NCBI RefSeq assembly: GCF_001649575.2
Contig: NC_051434.1
Coordinates: 11,440,761-11,504,760 of the forward strand
Length of the DNA stretch: 64,000 nucleotides
From: Kryptolebias marmoratus
Lineage: Eukaryota > Chordata > Actinopteri > Cyprinodontiformes > Rivulidae
Direction: 5' to 3'
The notes beneath the pieces are model-generated. The model ran no database searches. It was not told where the DNA came from and saw only the letters and a list, made by a program, of their open reading frames with translations. Positions within the stretch are counted from its first letter, which is position 1. Each line of letters opens with the position of its first letter. Below, piece after piece: positions 1-11,436 of this stretch. Made by a program: the position numbers and the translations under genes.

Positions 1-59
1 TTAAAAAAAAAAACAGCATTTTAAGAGATAAAAATATTGTTGTGGTTTCAGGGTGAGAA

Positions 60-400
60 AAAAAAGAAACCCAACTTTCTAAAAAGCGATGACGTCACAG
101 CTCCGCCTCTAGGGCGTCCTCTTCTTCTCGTGCTTATGTCGCTCGCCCGGCGTGCAGGGTTCACGCCCATGCTCCACGCCTTGCTTCCTGTTTTTCGGCC
201 TGTTATTGGCAGCGCGACGTTCTGACCTGTCGCTCGACAACCGAAGGGAAGTGCACAGGCGGAGCACGCCAGGCGGCCCGCAGAGATCCAAGAAGGTCGA
301 GGAAAGTCACCCCACACGCGCTAACGGAGGACCGCTGTTTTCACGCTGCGCGCGTGTTTTTCCTTTTCCAGTGATTTAACAGTTCGTGCGGTATGTGTTG
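60..400. promoter_or_regulatory. CpG-rich, CRE-bearing stretch at the left edge
   Basis: This stretch is richer in GC and CpG than the AT-rich DNA after it, and it carries a perfect palindromic cAMP response element (TGACGTCA) at 90-97. That looks like the promoter or first exon of a gene lying mostly left of the window. No protein family can be recognised in either strand here, and the open frames are short and overlap on both strands. The call is an inference from base composition plus one motif. Confidence 0.3.
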
Positions 401-1523
401 ATTAGAAAAACCACAAAAAAAGCCCCGGTGTGCAGCTTCCGTGACCTTTGAACAGAGCCAAAGTAGATGTTTCCCGCTGCTTCCCAACTTTGTGCCAAAT
501 GAAGCTCAGCAGCCACCTCACAGCCAGAGAGAAAATGATCTCATAACTATACCATAGGAAATTAAATTGTTTTAAAAAAGCTTTTTAAGTTCGTAATGGA
601 TTCCCCTTTGAGACACAGCGTTAGGGGTAGTTTTTGAAGACAAATAATTGACGATGAAAAGATTTGCTCTGAGGAAACGGTGCCTTTCTGGCTCTGATTG
701 CAGTTCCAGTAAAGGTCTTTAAACAGACACTTCTGCACCTCGCCGAGGAGCTGGAACTGATGTAACTGCGCAAGGCACACACATAACACACACACACGCG
801 CGGACACACTCAGCTGTCCTCTCTCTGATGAGTGTGTTATCTAACAAGCCACAACAGCGATATTTCTGTGCACGAGGAAACGAGCGCCTTTGAGTCTCGG
901 CCTTGTGAGCGCACATGCCAGCCGGGCTGCCAGCAGCAACAGCTGTGTGTGTGTTGTGCCATTTTTCAGAACAAATTTTAGATTTTCTGCTCACCAGCTG
1001 TCTGAAGATAAGTTGCTTAAGCAGAGAAACTGAAACAAAAAAACAGAAAATCTGTCATGTGAGTGTGATGTCAACCACCCATGAAGTGTTAATAAGATTT
1101 GACAAACCTGTAGAAATGTGTGTGTGTCTGTGTGTGTGGTGGGAGGAAGACCAGTGAGGCACGCATACACAAATGTCTGCTAGACTTTTGGGTGACGCAC
1201 ATCCTGATGCCTTTTGCTACAGATCTGACTGATCTGTAGGTTGTGGTTGAGCTGTGAGTGGTGAGTTCCAGCTTTCATGTCACGGCTCTGAACCAGCTGC
1301 TTTCTCACACGCACACACACCTGCAAGACCGTCACATAATCAATTGTTCATCGCCGTAATACCACAGCACCTGACCTTTCAGTAGTTGTTGTCGTTCAGT
1401 CCTGAGAGGGCAGGTTTTACATACGCGGAGCTGTGCAAATGTTTTAAACTATCCCGTGGGTTCTTCGCTTTTTGCCCCAAAGAAACCAGATTTATCTCTT
1501 AATCTTTCAAGGGGGTCTAGACA

Positions 1524-1715
1524 AGTGGTGTCCAATCCTGGTCTCGGAGGGCCACTATCCTGCATGTTTTTAGATGTTTCTCTGCTTCGACTCACCTGAT
1601 CTGAATGACTGAGTGATTAACAGGCTTCTGCAGAACATGAAGACCTGCAGAGGAGCAGGGAAACATCTAAAACCTGCAGGATAGTGGCCCTCCAGGACCA
1701 GGATTGGACACCACT
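1524..1715. repeat. Inverted-repeat element, family IR, copy 1
   Basis: The two ends are near-perfect inverted arms of roughly 60 bases. The left arm begins AGTGGTGTCCAATCCTGGTC and the right arm ends with its complement, GACCAGGATTGGACACCACT. Between them lies a short spacer including CAGGCTTCTGCAGAAC. Three further copies occur at 5499-5709, 7481-7658 and 53724-53904. The form fits a non-autonomous hairpin-type DNA element (MITE); I cannot name its superfamily. Confidence 0.8.
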
Positions 1716-1837
1716 GGCCTAGATTAATAGTTAATCGGGCTTTTTAATAGTTTTTCAAAGTTTCCTCTGGGCTTTGCCTTCTCCTTTCACTCGTTTTCAG
1801 TCCACCTGACCATGACGGCACATTGTGCGACGCCTGC

Positions 1838-2145
1838 TTAAATAAGAAAAGTAGCTTTCCTCGAAGGAATGCATATCGCCCAAAGTTTTAAAGTTTTAAA
1901 CACAGATGCAGCACGACCCGATAGCGCCCACAGTAGGTGTTGGTGATGACTCTCAGCTACTACCACACCAAATCGTAGCTCAGTATTTGTCAGACTGGCC
2001 GAGCTGTTGTCGTTTCTGTGTTTGCCAAAGTTCACTAGTTTGGATCGGGTCGACTCCAAAGGTTAACGAGTTCCAGATGTGCATTTGTTCATAAAATCTG
2101 TTCAGCAGTTCGTGCAACATTTTGCTAACAGACAAACAAACACGC
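1838..2145 (-). repeat. Dispersed repeat, family A, copy 1
   Basis: This copy shares an ordered series of landmarks with the copies at 3540-3850, 6640-6915, 24335-24485, 33706-33960 and 63290-63565. The landmarks are a CTCGAAGGAATGCATATCGCC-like end, a CTCAGCTACTACCACACCA-like block, a TTTGTGTTGGC-like block, and a TTTTGCTAACAGACAAAC-like end. It is non-coding. It is a teleost interspersed repeat that I cannot assign to a named family. Confidence 0.7.
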
Positions 2146-3539
2146 ACACCTTTCCTGGCTTCGGCGAGGACAGTGGACACATGGGGGACAAAAGGAGAAC
2201 AATCTCTGAAAAGTCGTGTTCAAGAAACAGAAAGAGACCTGAGAGAAGCAGCACCCTTCAGATGATCACCTCCTTTATGACTAATATAACATTTGAAGTG
2301 TCAAACTGTGTTTCTTTTGTTATTTTTCACAGATTCAGCTAAATAAATAGGAACTAATCGTGCCACCGTGACAAGCTGCGAGTGACGAAGTGCGGCTCTG
2401 TTTTTCAGCTGACTCTTTGCCAAGCTGTCTGTTAGGTGTCGATACGACGCCGGGAACCTTTTTATATCTGAATGATTTATGGGTCCGAGTCAATCTGCTG
2501 GAAATAATAAAAAAAAAACTCCTCTGGAAACGCTCTGGACTGAGAATTAGTGGAAAAGCAACCAAAGTCCGAAGGAAAACGCTCGAAAGACCCCCAGGAA
2601 GCTTGAGGGCTTGTTGATAAGGACCGCTTTAAGAGATTACAGGAAAGTCTGGCTTATTGGGAACATTTTTAAACGACTTTTTCGCAGTAAATAAACTACA
2701 GTTTCAGCAAAGGTGTCTACTCGATAAAAAACACAGGATAGAGAGATTTAGTTGTTTTTTTTAATTGATGTAAAAACACCAAATAAATTGCTTAGTCACA
2801 TGGGGAACAGCAAGTAAAGCTTTGTGGTGTGGATGTGGTGTGAACGACTCGAACGAGCAGGTAGAATCTGACCTATTTAAACATCTCGAAGCTGCGGCTT
2901 TCTTTGCTATCGAAGCGTGCGGCACCAGATCTGGGTCTTTTCTTAAAGTCCTTCAGCAAAAAGTAAAAAGGGTGATGGATGGTCAAGCATCTGGCAGAGG
3001 ATCCAAAGTGTTTTAAATAAGTTGTCCCAGTAGAAATGAAATCATCATGCGGTTTAGATTTGGCTGGAGATGATCTGATCCTGTGTTAGACTCCTGTAGA
3101 TTGATCGAGCTGTTTAGGAAAGTTTTTACAAGCAAAGCCCAACTTTTTCTTTTAGGATATAAAGTGCTCCGGGGCGGCGGGCCACAGATGGAGATGTTTT
3201 GGTCGCGCAAAGGAAGAGACCCGTCGGGTTCAGGCGGGAGTCTCGTGAAGAAGTGAAAATAAACTGTTTACGGATCGCTCAAAAGGAGCGTTAAAAGAAC
3301 CGTGACTCCCATTTCTGAAAATACACCGGCAGTCAGCTGAGTCGCAATGAATATGTGAGGAACGGACGGGTCAAAGGTCAGATTTGGCAGTCGATGAAAT
3401 CTCTGGGAGGATTTTAAATCAGCAGCTCGAGTAAGAAAACCAACTTCCTACAGATGGAGACATTTTATACAGATGAGTGGCCCAAAATGTCAGCAAGTTA
3501 CAATTAATCAAGACAGAAAGAAAGATTGTTACCACCTGC

Positions 3540-3850
3540 CGCCTTGTAGGGCAGGGGATCACGTAACTGTCTGTTTCTTTGTTTGTCTGTTAGCAAAATA
3601 TCTCATGAACTGGAGGGCGGAGTTTAATGAAACTCTCAGAAGGTGATCTTAACTTCTGGATTCAACCCAATTCAGTCAACTTATTCAACACAAGAATGGC
3701 TACAAGTCGGTCTGTTTTACAGAAACCGAGCTCAGATTTGTTGTGGTTGTAGCTGAGAGTTGCCCTGAACGTGTGCTCGGAGCGCTAACGGATCAGACAT
3801 CATCTTTGTTTCAAACCGTGGCGTGCAAAGAGGCCAGACTATAAGTTTTC
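3540..3850 (+). repeat. Dispersed repeat, family A, copy 2 (opposite orientation)
   Basis: This copy has the same landmarks as family A copy 1 but on the other strand. It starts with GTTTGTCTGTTAGCAAAATA, passes through a CAAGAATGGCTACAAG block and a GTTGTGGTTGTAGCTGAGAG block, and ends near the GATCAGACATCATC segment. No coding capacity is seen. Confidence 0.65.
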
Positions 3851-5498
3851 CTTTAATCGGTGTTACTTTTCACCTTTATCTGTAGAATCTGTAAAAATGT
3901 CAATATAACAGCATTTTTATTTGATTAATAACCTTTTTTTTACCGTATGGATGGTAAGGAGATAAATAAGTGACAGTTTTGTTTTCTAAAGAAATACCAA
4001 ATCACTGAAATTGTCCAGGAAGGAGACGAGAAGCTGCCAGATTTCTGTCTGTCTGACGTGAACGTTCAAGCTTCGTGCAGCGATCGTTTTACCCGAAGGA
4101 GCTCTGCACAACCACTTTGTGTGAGCGATAAGGAAGAATTTGTTGTTTTATCATCTCGTGCATTAAAATCCGAATCTTCAAATCTATTAAAACGGGGTCT
4201 GGTTCAATATAGATAATAACAACTTCAGAGGGCTGTTCAGAGGGTTCAGAACAGTCATTTTCTATTTCGGGACAAAGGGTGAATCTGTGAAGTCGTTTCA
4301 TCTTCTCCAAACTACATTTATCACAGAGATTCTCTGGTGTGATTTTTTTTTCTCTCTCTCTCTCTCTTTTGAATAATGGGCTCTGTGGATGACTTTGAAC
4401 TGAGTGAGACTTGAATTAATGGGATGTGAATGAGTCTGCTCAGGTCCTGATGCTCCCGTCTTCTCACAGAGCCGTAGTTTTCACTTCATCTCCCATTTGG
4501 TCTGAATTGTTTTCTCAACAGGACCTGCTTCAGAAACAGAAGTTAAATCCTCTTCTTTCTGTTTCTTTTTTTTGAAAAATTAGCTGCACGCGTGTGCTCG
4601 TGGTCTTATTTGTGTCTGCAGAGGGTCCACGCTCGCCGAGCAGAGCTCACTTGTGGCCGAAACCAACAGGAAGACGGATGAAGACTCCAAATCCAGGGCC
4701 GAATTACAAACTCTGCCAGATTTGTACCTGCCCCGTGGGACTTGCAGACGCTCCAGGAACAAGCTTAATTACCAAGAGGTTCCCTGTCTGAATCTAATTT
4801 TAAGATCTCCCAGTTTCAGTCCTGTGGCACTTTATATGTGCTCTCTCTCTCTATTTCCCCCCCCCCCAAATTAATGAGTTAAATCTAATAATCAATCTTT
4901 AATTGAAGATCTGGGGCACAGACTGCAACGGGGAAGAAAACGAGGTTAAGGAGGGATTCGTGCCTCATTTTCATCCAGCAGGTGCAGCTAAGCACCGTCC
5001 CTCTCAGGCCCCCCCTGGGTGGGCTGTCTGCAGCCTGGACGGCGGCCATCACCTCGGACATTTGATCTCAGCGTTTTCTGAAACAAACCTGGCTGCGGCG
5101 CAGATATGAGGCCCAGTAATGTCCACACAGACGTCAGCAGCGTAACAGGAAACCTCATTATGTGTGTCTGATGTGGTGAAACTGTAGGAAGAGGGAGGCT
5201 GGATGATTCAGATTCAGGAGGGCTCTGCTGCTGCACGCCACCGAGAGATGAAGGCCATCAGCCTCCCGCCACCGAGGACTCTGAGGCATTTGATGGAATC
5301 TGGACTTTTTAAACACAAATATTTCATACGTTGACCCAAAGCAGATATGAGCTGATCAGTTCAGATTTGCACACTTTGCCATTCTGCAACATCAAGGGTC
5401 AGCTCTACGTGAAATACAGCAGAACTCTGATGTATCACCAAATGACATTAAAGTTTTAACCTTTATTAAACCCCTTCAATAACTTCGCTTCTATCCCA

Positions 5499-5709
5499 GG
5501 GGTGGGCAATCCTGGTCCTCGAGGGCCACCATCCTGCATATTTTACTTGTTCCTCTGCTCCAACACACCTGATTTGAATCAAAGGGTGATTAACAGGCTT
5601 CTGCAGAACATGAATAGGTAATTTAACCACTGAATCAGGTGTGTTGGAGCAGAGAAACAAGGAAAACATGCAGGATAGTGGCCCTCCAGGACCAGGGTTG
5701 CCCACCTCT
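5499..5709. repeat. Inverted-repeat element, family IR, copy 2
   Basis: The arms GGTGGGCAATCCTGGTCCTC and its complement near 5690-5709 (GACCAGGGTTGCCCACC) flank a spacer with GGCTTCTGCAGAACATGAA, which is shared with copies 1 and 4. It is a clear full-length member. Confidence 0.8.
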
Positions 5710-6639
5710 GTTCTGCCCTGAATCAGACCGACCTAACACCGGCCTTTTGTTTGCTAATCGACACCCACTGATGAGAACAGTAACCCAACAGGACTTTAAA
5801 TAAATGCCAGCGTTTACCTCAAAGCATCACTCGTTGGTTTTCAGACGCAAATCTTTCACATTACGCAAACTTTCTGATCACTTCAGTAAGTTAGAAATCA
5901 TTATGCAGAGAAAAAAAGTTTAAATTATTCCCATTGGAGCCAATTACGGCATTTAAACGCATCGTCTATCGCAGAACACCTACAAGGGCACTGGATTTAT
6001 ATTTATCTGTTTATTTCATCTTTTGTTTGTGCAGGTAACCTCATTAAGTCTCAGTGTCTCACTCTCAAGAGAGACTTATTTCAAGTGAATAAAGTACAAG
6101 ATAAACTGTTAAATGAAAGCATCGAATGAAAGCAGACTAAAATGCTAAAAAATAATAAACTGTAACAAGCTTTCAGTGAGGATTTGTCCTGCGATTGTGA
6201 CAGACATTTAAAATCTTTTAGTGGACTCCAGCCGGACAACTTCAGCTCTGAGAGGGGAGCAGGAAAATCCTTTTTATTTCCACAGTCTGTACATATCAAG
6301 GAGAGAAGTAATGAAAGGCAGTGAGCGTAGGCTGTAGCTGCTCTGTTTGACTTATAGGAAGATAAATATAGCGGCAGAAAGGGGAGGATGCATTTGTAAT
6401 TAAAATATACCAAAGCTGAAGTCTACATGTGGACATCGATGAGTTTACCTGAGAATACAGAGGGAGAAACAGCTTCCAGCATTTGGACGGAGCTAATAGG
6501 AGTGTTTATATGACCAATGTCACCACATGAGGTATAAAGACAGCAGCAACCTTAACAATAAATTTAAAAAAAAAGGATTTCTGTAAAGGAATCAGAGTTT
6601 CATTTATGGGGAACAGAAGAAAAGTTTGAAAGACAGACC

Positions 6640-6915
6640 TCCTTGAAGGAATGAATATCGCCAAAGTTTCTAACAAACAGGTTGCCTGATCTGTTAGCCC
6701 CCAGAGTATGTGCTGGGGAGGAGTCTCAGCTACTGCTGCACAAATTTTCAGATAAATATTTGTAACGTTGACTGGGTTACAGCCATTTTTGTGTTGGCTG
6801 CCAGCTTGAATCAAGATGGCTTCCAAAGGTAATGCAGGGGTTTTGTTCGGAAAGCTTCATTAAAATCTATCCTGGTCTTCATGAGATATTTTGCTAACAG
6901 ACAGACAGACACAGG
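6640..6915 (-). repeat. Dispersed repeat, family A, copy 3
   Basis: This copy carries the GAAGGAATGAATATCGCC end, the GTCTCAGCTACTGC block, the TTTTGTGTTGGCTG block and the ATTTTGCTAACAGACAGACA end in the same order as copy 1. Confidence 0.7.
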
Positions 6916-7480
6916 AAATTAGATGACTGCCCACCTTTTATAGAAGTGGATGATAAATCCCAAGATACTTAGGGGCTGAAACAATCTTTAGGGGTGTTTT
7001 GTGTGAACGTAGAAGTAGGGAAAACTAACGAAACCTTCTCCATCTTTAAAGAGAAACAGAGCAAATCAGACCAAATACTAAAAAATAAAATACAATGCAG
7101 ACTGCAGACAATCAAAGACCAGGGCAACAGTGTTTGCATCATGATAAACAACTGTATCATCAGCATAAAGTACAATTCTGCATTCGCCGTCGGATTGTTC
7201 AACTGTAAAGAGTCCTAAATCACATCCTGGAGGAACACCGTTTGTGACATTCGGTTACCTGGAACTGAGACGAATGAGTTGCGCACACTGCTTACGGCGT
7301 TAAGGAAAATTCTACAATTAGCCAATAGATTTGTCTGATTGACTGAGTCAAACACTTTAGACAACAGCTTTTGGAAAATGGCGGCTCCACAGAGTCATTT
7401 AGAACTCGAGCGGAAGCATATGTAAATACACAAGTACTCCTTCAAATCGTTCTTTAATAAGTTTCTAAAACACCTAGACC

Positions 7481-7658
7481 AGGGGGGTGTCAAACAAACA
7501 GACCTGATTCAAACGGTTTAATCACCTCCTCACCAGATCAGCAAGTTCTCCACCAGCCTGTCCATAAAGTCATCCATTTAAAGCAGGTGTTTTAAAGCAA
7601 GAACACGTCTAAAACGTGCAGGATTGCGACCCCCTGAGGACCGGAGTTTGACACGTGT
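7481..7658. repeat. Inverted-repeat element, family IR, copy 3 (diverged)
   Basis: The right arm (GTGCAGGATTGCGACCCCCT and onward to GAGTTTGACACG) and the outermost left bases (GGGTGTCAAAC) resemble the family, but the interior is strongly diverged. It is an older copy. Confidence 0.5.
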
Positions 7659-9879
7659 GACCCAGACGAAGAGGCAGAGTTTAGAAATGAGTCAGTAATT
7701 ATTCACCGGAGTGGGGTCGCCACCTTTGAGTGAGGGACGTCCAAAAGATTTCAGTGCTTGACACACGTTGATAGTCATTCAGCATTTCCACCTATTGAAG
7801 TCACCGTAATAAACTTAACTTTCACCGTGATGTCTGTATTTAAATGTCATCAGAGGTGTGGGTGGAACTCAGGTCTCCTGCCCCTGAACTGACTGCAACA
7901 TGCTGACAGTCATTTATTTGCTATTAATCAAGGCAAAATAACCAAACTGTGACATAATAGAGTGTGTAATTATTCTCCTACAAAGGGCTGTATGCATGCA
8001 GCTCTTGTCTTTGTAATTAAATGCTGTTTTTGATGGGACAACATCTCGCCGTGGCAGATTTTTTAATTAATCACTCAATTCAGAGGCCATAAATGCACAA
8101 TACATGAGCGCTCGTACCAAGATTATGTGCTTCCTCGGAATTTAGAGAAGACAGGAAGCTCAGGTTTTGAAGCAACTTGATGCTTTTCTGATCTCTGAGT
8201 GAAGAAATCAGACTTTACTGAAAAATCAAAGTGGACTACAAAAACGCTGAATTGAAAGTGACATTTGTGGGGAGGGAATGGGGGGGGGGGGTCTACGTCC
8301 ATAAAAGAAGAAGCTCCATCCTTTGAAATAACGTTGCAGCCGATGACATGTTGTCAGGGTTTAGACATATCCTACAGCTCACTTCGGTAAAATATGTATT
8401 TATGTATATTTAACAGACTTTCTTTAAGCAAGTATAGCAGTGATGGGCCCTGTAAGTGTGCTATTAGCTACAAAAGTAGTAGATCTGAAAGTTTAATGTC
8501 TTCAGATTGTGATGGAGTATCTAACAAAACAAAAAAAGCAAGCTACTTCTTGAGCTAAAAGTTATACAATTTGTTTAAAACCATCCCAAATTTCATTATG
8601 TTTTGCTTCCAAGCAGCCAGGCGTTTTAGTACTCTTTTAAGGTGGACTTGATCAGTTGTTCTTTTGGTTTTCTGAAGGTCTTTAGCTGCTTTTCCTGCAA
8701 TGAGGAAAACAACAAATGCAGTGCAAAATAAAAAGTGTCAGGCTCTAAAAAAAGCAAATGAGCAATATCTGAACTTTATGACTTTAAGAAAAAGGGTAAA
8801 AAAAAGTCATCAGAGACCTGAAACAGGAACTGAGAGACCAATCCTCCTTCAGCTGATCGTCAGCTAAATGTCCTGTTTTCAGCTAAAGGCTCTTTGTGAA
8901 TCACCTTGTTGTTGCAGTGGTACAGTTTTATGTGTCAAACTGTGTTAAATGTGATATTTTTTAATGGATTCGACTGATGAAACGGGTGCAAATGATGTTT
9001 TTTTGTGACAGGCTGCCGGTAACCCTTTATTAAAGGTGCTAATGCGAAAGCATTGAAGCGCGCTGATTACTTTTATCCTGGATCTTGTCCTGCAGCTTTG
9101 AAACAAAAACATGCAAATTACACATCAAAACGTAGGTCTGTTTGCTATCTTTCGCCCGGCGTGTCTCTCGCAGCCACGCGACCTTACGGGCCGCGCCCCC
9201 ACGCGTCCATAGTTATATTTTAGCTTTTTTTAAACTTTTCACATCTCCTACATACAACGCTGGAGACGTGTTTTACTTTTAAGTTTACTTGCAGTTTTTC
9301 CTCAGTTGCTTGAGGCTTACTTTCTGTCTGCCTTTCTTACGGCTGCTGTCAGGGAGCGACAGACACAGACCTGTGGTTACCATGGTGACCCCAATGTGCC
9401 GCTTTATTTGGTCTTTTTACACTTCATCCAACAGAATGTAGGCTTAGATGAATATATCACTGCTCTACACTCTAGCCTTTATTTTCTGAATGAATCCCAG
9501 GTCAAGGTTAGCAAATAAGCAACATTTTTTTCTTAAAAATTGTCAGGTTTTAGTCTGAAAATAAGCTAAAAAGTTCATCTAAAAAGACACCAATCATGAC
9601 CACTTTAAAAGATTAATAAAAGAAAGTCTGGCTGCCTGGAAGCAGAGCGAAACAGAGACGACTGCAGACTTTCCCAACAGCACTGTGTGTCCTTTTCAGG
9701 AATGTGTTCTCCTTAAAATGGGAATTTTCATTTTTACGTTGGAATGACTGCATTTCACCGAGGAATCCTTCAGCATCTGCTCCCATCTTCCCACATGTTC
9801 ACCTGCGGGGCGAACAGTTACAGGCCTGACTCTGCACCGAGGGCTGTTTTAGGTGGTGAGGTGGTTTTTAAGGCGATAT

Positions 9880-9931
9880 CTTATATTTAAAGCGGCTGAA
9901 ATTATGCAGAGAAAGCAGCAGCAGCGACAGA

Positions 9932-9968
<37 letters not shown>

Positions 9969-10560
9969 GTGGTGCTGGTGGTGGAGGGGCTCTCGTGTGT
10001 GTGGGCGCGCGGCTCTGGGTTCGGAGCGTTCGTTCGGCCTGCCTCCTCCTTCTCCTCCCTCCCTTCCCTTCCCCTTCAGCTCCCCCCACCTGCTCCTCCT
10101 GCCTCGACAGAGACGAGCTAAAGGCGGAGGAGGAGCAACGGAGCGTTCAGTCGGCAGGCTCGGGGTGTACGGCAGCGGCACGAGCCCGTGGAGGGAGCAC
10201 CGCAGCAGGTAAGCTAACGGTCGTCCTCCGCCGCGAGCGCGCCCGACCAACGGCCACTCCGCCGGCTGACATCGACGCTAAACTGCTTTCTTTTTAAAAT
10301 TTTATTTTATTTGAAATCATTAATTTTCGATATATTTAACGCCGAGGCTGTTGTGTTTTGCGGCGTTAACTCGTTCGGGGGTGTTTGTAGCGTGTGACGG
10401 TGACGTTTTAGCCGGTGTGGAAGTAGCTAGCGGCGCAGCCATCAGCCGCAGTCCGTCCGTAGCGCGAGCGAGAAGCGACAAACGGCTGAATGTTTTAACC
10501 TCCCGGTATGGCAGGTCGTTGTAACATCTAATCATTAAACACGTTTATTATATTCTCACC
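9880..10560 (+). promoter_or_regulatory. CpG-rich promoter and non-coding first exon, probably of arpp21
   Basis: A sharp rise in GC and CpG begins at the (ATG)n microsatellite (9932-9966). A good splice donor follows CGCAGCAG at 10208 (GTAAGC), so an untranslated first exon ending at 10208 on the plus strand is likely. The next gene downstream in this orientation is arpp21, whose coding starts near 14.8 kb. The link between the two is inferred from order and strand only. Confidence 0.5.
9932..9966 (+). repeat. (ATG)n microsatellite
   Basis: About a dozen uninterrupted ATG units lie at the edge of the CpG island. They create artificial open frames (poly-Met on plus, poly-His/Ser on minus) that are not genes. 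Confidence 0.95.
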
Positions 10561-11180
10561 AATCAGACTTCACGTTTAAAGCAATGCTCAGATAAAAAAA
10601 ATAATAATTTAAATGTTTCTACAAATGTAATTATATTTGGCAAATTAGCCGTCCAGATGCCCAGAATGTCCTGTAAAGTTTAAGTGGCCATTCTGACATT
10701 TATTTGGTGCAGCCAATATTCATAACTCGTTCATTCCTAGTTATAAAAATAAAGCAATTCAGCCAACCATGATGCCTGTTGTTCTGACCACAAACAACAT
10801 GTCAGATAGCTCAAATATGCGAGTTTCTCCCATTTCTGATCGAGTTAATATAGGATGGGAAGAATAGTTGGAAGCAGAATAATCGTGAATGTGGAAATCG
10901 GTGTCGTTTCTCCTGATAGCTATAAAACGAACGGGTATCTGTATAATTAAAATGTCCATTTTTGTCTATGAGGACAGCTTTAATGATGGATATATGCGTC
11001 CGTTTATTATATAACAACGCGGCTTGCCATACTCGGTGGTTTTTTTAACGCAGCTGCTTTTATCCGAGTGTTCGTCACAATGGAGGAGTAAAATGTGACC
11101 CTGGATGTTGTTTAACCCGGAATATTTGCCCCGCGGTCCCTCTCGGTTGATGGGTTCGTGTCGGTCCTCCGGCTCCCCAC

Positions 11181-11222
11181 CCTCCTCCTCCTCCTCCTCC
11201 TCCTCCTCCTCCTCCTCCTCTC
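11181..11222 (+). repeat. (CTC)n microsatellite in a second GC-rich block
   Basis: A run of about 14 CTC units sits inside a GC-rich block (about 11100-11560), which also contains a (CA)n run at 11401-11428 and GAACC/GAGCC-type short tandem repeats at 11516-11546. The block may be an alternative arpp21 promoter, but no splice-supported exon is evident. Confidence 0.85.
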
Positions 11223-11400
11223 CTTCCCCCGCCGTCCTCCGAGCTCCGCACGCCGCTGACAGCGCGGTGAAGTCCGGGAGCAGGAGGTCCGCTCTACCCT
11301 CCCCTCCTCTCCCCTCTCCTCCCTTCTCCTCCCTTCTCCTGCCCGGTTCGGTGTAAAAATAGCCCGGTGTGTTCAGCTCGGCTCGGCTCGGCGTCATGCG

Positions 11401-11436
<36 letters not shown>

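Larger units (their letters stand above)
400..9850. other. Intergenic region upstream of arpp21
   Basis: No gene is recognised in this stretch. It holds several repeat copies listed separately (near 1.5, 1.9, 3.6, 5.5, 6.7 and 7.5 kb), a TC run near 4348-4369 and short G or C homopolymers (8281-8290 and 4858-4867). An unusually even AT-rich segment at 7905-8185 looks like conserved non-coding DNA. An X-box-like palindrome lies at 9376-9389. Open frames here are short and show no family resemblance. Confidence 0.6.

Noticed and set aside
9849..10250. 133-codon minus-strand frame with poly-His
   Set aside because: It is the (ATG)n repeat read backwards plus CpG-island sequence, antisense to a likely arpp21 first exon.
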